A stretch of 16,348 nucleotides of DNA from Prevotella sp. UBA3837 (GTDB lineage: Bacteria; Bacteroidota; Bacteroidia; Bacteroidales; Bacteroidaceae): positions 1 to 16,348 of the forward strand of contig DGHX01000145.1 of NCBI GenBank assembly GCA_002392835.1, in the 5' to 3' direction. Numbering within the stretch: the first letter of the stretch is position 1; each line of letters opens with the position of its first letter. Position numbers and translations under genes: made by a program. Below, piece after piece: positions 15,533 to 16,348 of this stretch. The notes under the pieces were generated by a model. The model did no database searches and had not been told where the DNA came from. It worked only from the letters and a program-made list of their open reading frames with translations.

Positions 15533-15560
15533 GTGGAAAGAGGAAAGTGGAAAGAGGAAA
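15533..15560 (+). repeat. 14-bp purine repeat after queE
   Basis: Two exact copies of GTGGAAAGAGGAAA, beginning 6 bases after the queE stop. The 17-nt string GAGTGGAAAGAGGAAAG at 15531-15547 recurs inside cls at 16324-16340. An A/T-rich stretch with a repeated 'GTAAATC' follows to about 15609; no promoter match is seen there. Confidence 0.9.
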
Positions 15561-15610
15561 GGGAAGAGTCTATCAAATAGTAAATCGAAAATCCGTAAAT
15601 CGTAAATAAC

Positions 15611-16348
15611 TTGAGCGTTCTTGGCCTGTTATATATTCTCTCGCGGGTGATCGCTATCGGAGCCATCATTCACGTGGTGCTGGACAACCGCCAGCCGGCC
15701 AAGACCATGGCATGGGCCCTCGTCATCTATTTTCTCCCGATCTTCGGCGTCATCGCCTACATCTTCTTCGGACTGAACTACCGCAAGGAGCGACTCATCA
15801 GCCGCCGCAGCATCGACATGCTCACCAAGCGCTCCATGCTCGACTTCGTGGAGCAAGGACGCCCGGCCCTGCCGGCCACATACCAGTCGGCCATAGAACT
15901 CTTCACCCGGCAGAGCTACTCCCTGCCCTTCTATAACCAGCATACCGACATCATGGTCAGCGGCTATGAGTTCTTCCCCGCACTGCTGCGCGACATCAGC
16001 CGCGCCACCAGCCACATACATGTAGAGATGTACATCTTCGAGGACGACGCACTGGGGCGCCTCATCAGCGATGCACTCATCAGCAAGGCCCGCCAGGGCG
16101 TAGAGGTGCGCGTCATATACGACGATGTGGGCTGCTGGCGCGTGAAGAACCGCTTCTTCGAGCGCTTGCGTCGCGAGGGCATCGACGTGGAGCCCTTCAT
16201 GCCGGTACGCTTCCCACAGTTCACCAGCAAGGCCAACTATCGCAACCACCGCAAGATTATCGTCATCGACGGGCACATAGGCTACATAGGAGGCATGAAC
16301 ATCGCCTTGCGCTATGTGAAGGGGAGTGGAAAGAGGAAAGAGGAAAGT
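15611..16348 (+). CDS. cls: Cardiolipin synthase, N-terminal part (runs off the window)
   Basis: 246 codons visible; the gene continues past the window end. It is a phospholipase D-family membrane enzyme that condenses phosphatidylglycerol into cardiolipin. Two membrane helices are evident (about residues 2-22 and 33-55), followed by FGLNYRKER, and then the first catalytic HKD motif, H213-x-K215-x4-D220 (HRKIIVID), with GYIGGMNIA after it. The start is TTG at 15611: an in-frame TAA lies at 15596 and no ATG or GTG lies between, while the TTG gives the expected N-terminus before the first helix. The last visible residues after YVKG are SGKRKEES, a low-complexity stretch matching the purine repeat upstream, where relatives normally continue toward a 'WRD' segment. 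Whether the gene stays in frame beyond the window cannot be seen. Confidence 0.92.
   Translation, partial: MSVLGLLYILSRVIAIGAIIHVVLDNRQPAKTMAWALVIYFLPIFGVIAYIFFGLNYRKERLISRRSIDMLTKRSMLDFVEQGRPALPATYQSAIELFTRQSYSLPFYNQHTDIMVSGYEFFPALLRDISRATSHIHVEMYIFEDDALGRLISDALISKARQGVEVRVIYDDVGCWRVKNRFFERLRREGIDVEPFMPVRFPQFTSKANYRNHRKIIVIDGHIGYIGGMNIALRYVKGSGKRKEES
16324..16348 (+). repeat. Purine repeat inside cls, cut by the window end
   Basis: GAGTGGAAAGAGGAAAG at 16324-16340 is identical to 15531-15547 in the queE-cls gap, and then continues with AGGAAAGT. It is in frame as SGKRKEES in the cls coding sequence and may extend beyond the window. Confidence 0.85.

Overview
The window looks like a chromosomal segment of a fairly GC-rich member of the Bacteroidales, most likely Prevotellaceae. 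Four signs support this. Five promoters fit the Bacteroidetes TTTG-N19/20-TAnnTTTG form, mostly ending in TTTGCAGC. Shine-Dalgarno sites are absent. Three large secreted proteins end in a short C-terminal tail of the type IX secretion (T9SS) type. The dnaG, queD, queE and cls genes have Bacteroidetes-like sequences. All genes lie on the + strand; the long minus-strand frames are antisense shadows of GC-rich genes.

Left half (1-10340): three large surface or secreted proteins (1138, 899 and 752 aa), each with its own promoter. Each has a signal peptide, several beta-rich, carbohydrate-binding-like or Ig-like modules, and a shared C-terminal unit of about 125 residues (a helical segment with a conserved DEAD(A/T)LY motif followed by a T9SS-like tail). 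Between the first and second lies a small, lower-GC two-gene cassette (42-aa and 164-aa proteins). A 61-bp direct repeat that carries a complete promoter brackets the cassette, suggesting acquisition or duplication at that site. The first gene has a 35-bp duplication just past its stop, in frame, that recreates its last residues.

Right half (10601-16348): a secreted protein with two tandem SGNH esterase domains of the rhamnogalacturonan acetylesterase type, then DNA primase (dnaG), two queuosine-precursor genes (queD, queE) and the start of a cardiolipin synthase gene (cls), which runs off the window. The esterase fits polysaccharide (pectin) use, as do the carbohydrate-binding-like modules to the left; this functional link is inferred.

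The most unusual property is the number of short tandem repeats. Most gaps carry a different one: 8-bp GAGCATAA, 21-bp T-tract/A-tract units, 9-bp ACTAGTCNT, 7-bp ATTAAGC, 7-bp GATGAGT and 14-bp GTGGAAAGAGGAAA. Several begin at or within the preceding stop codon. Related low-complexity DNA has entered coding sequence: queE carries two proline/serine/alanine-rich insertions, one a 21-bp tandem repeat, and cls picks up the same purine repeat found just upstream of it. The gap at 7590-7990 is the most structured non-coding stretch, with a seven-copy 21-bp array inside 20-bp imperfect inverted repeats, flanked by CG-alternating hairpins.
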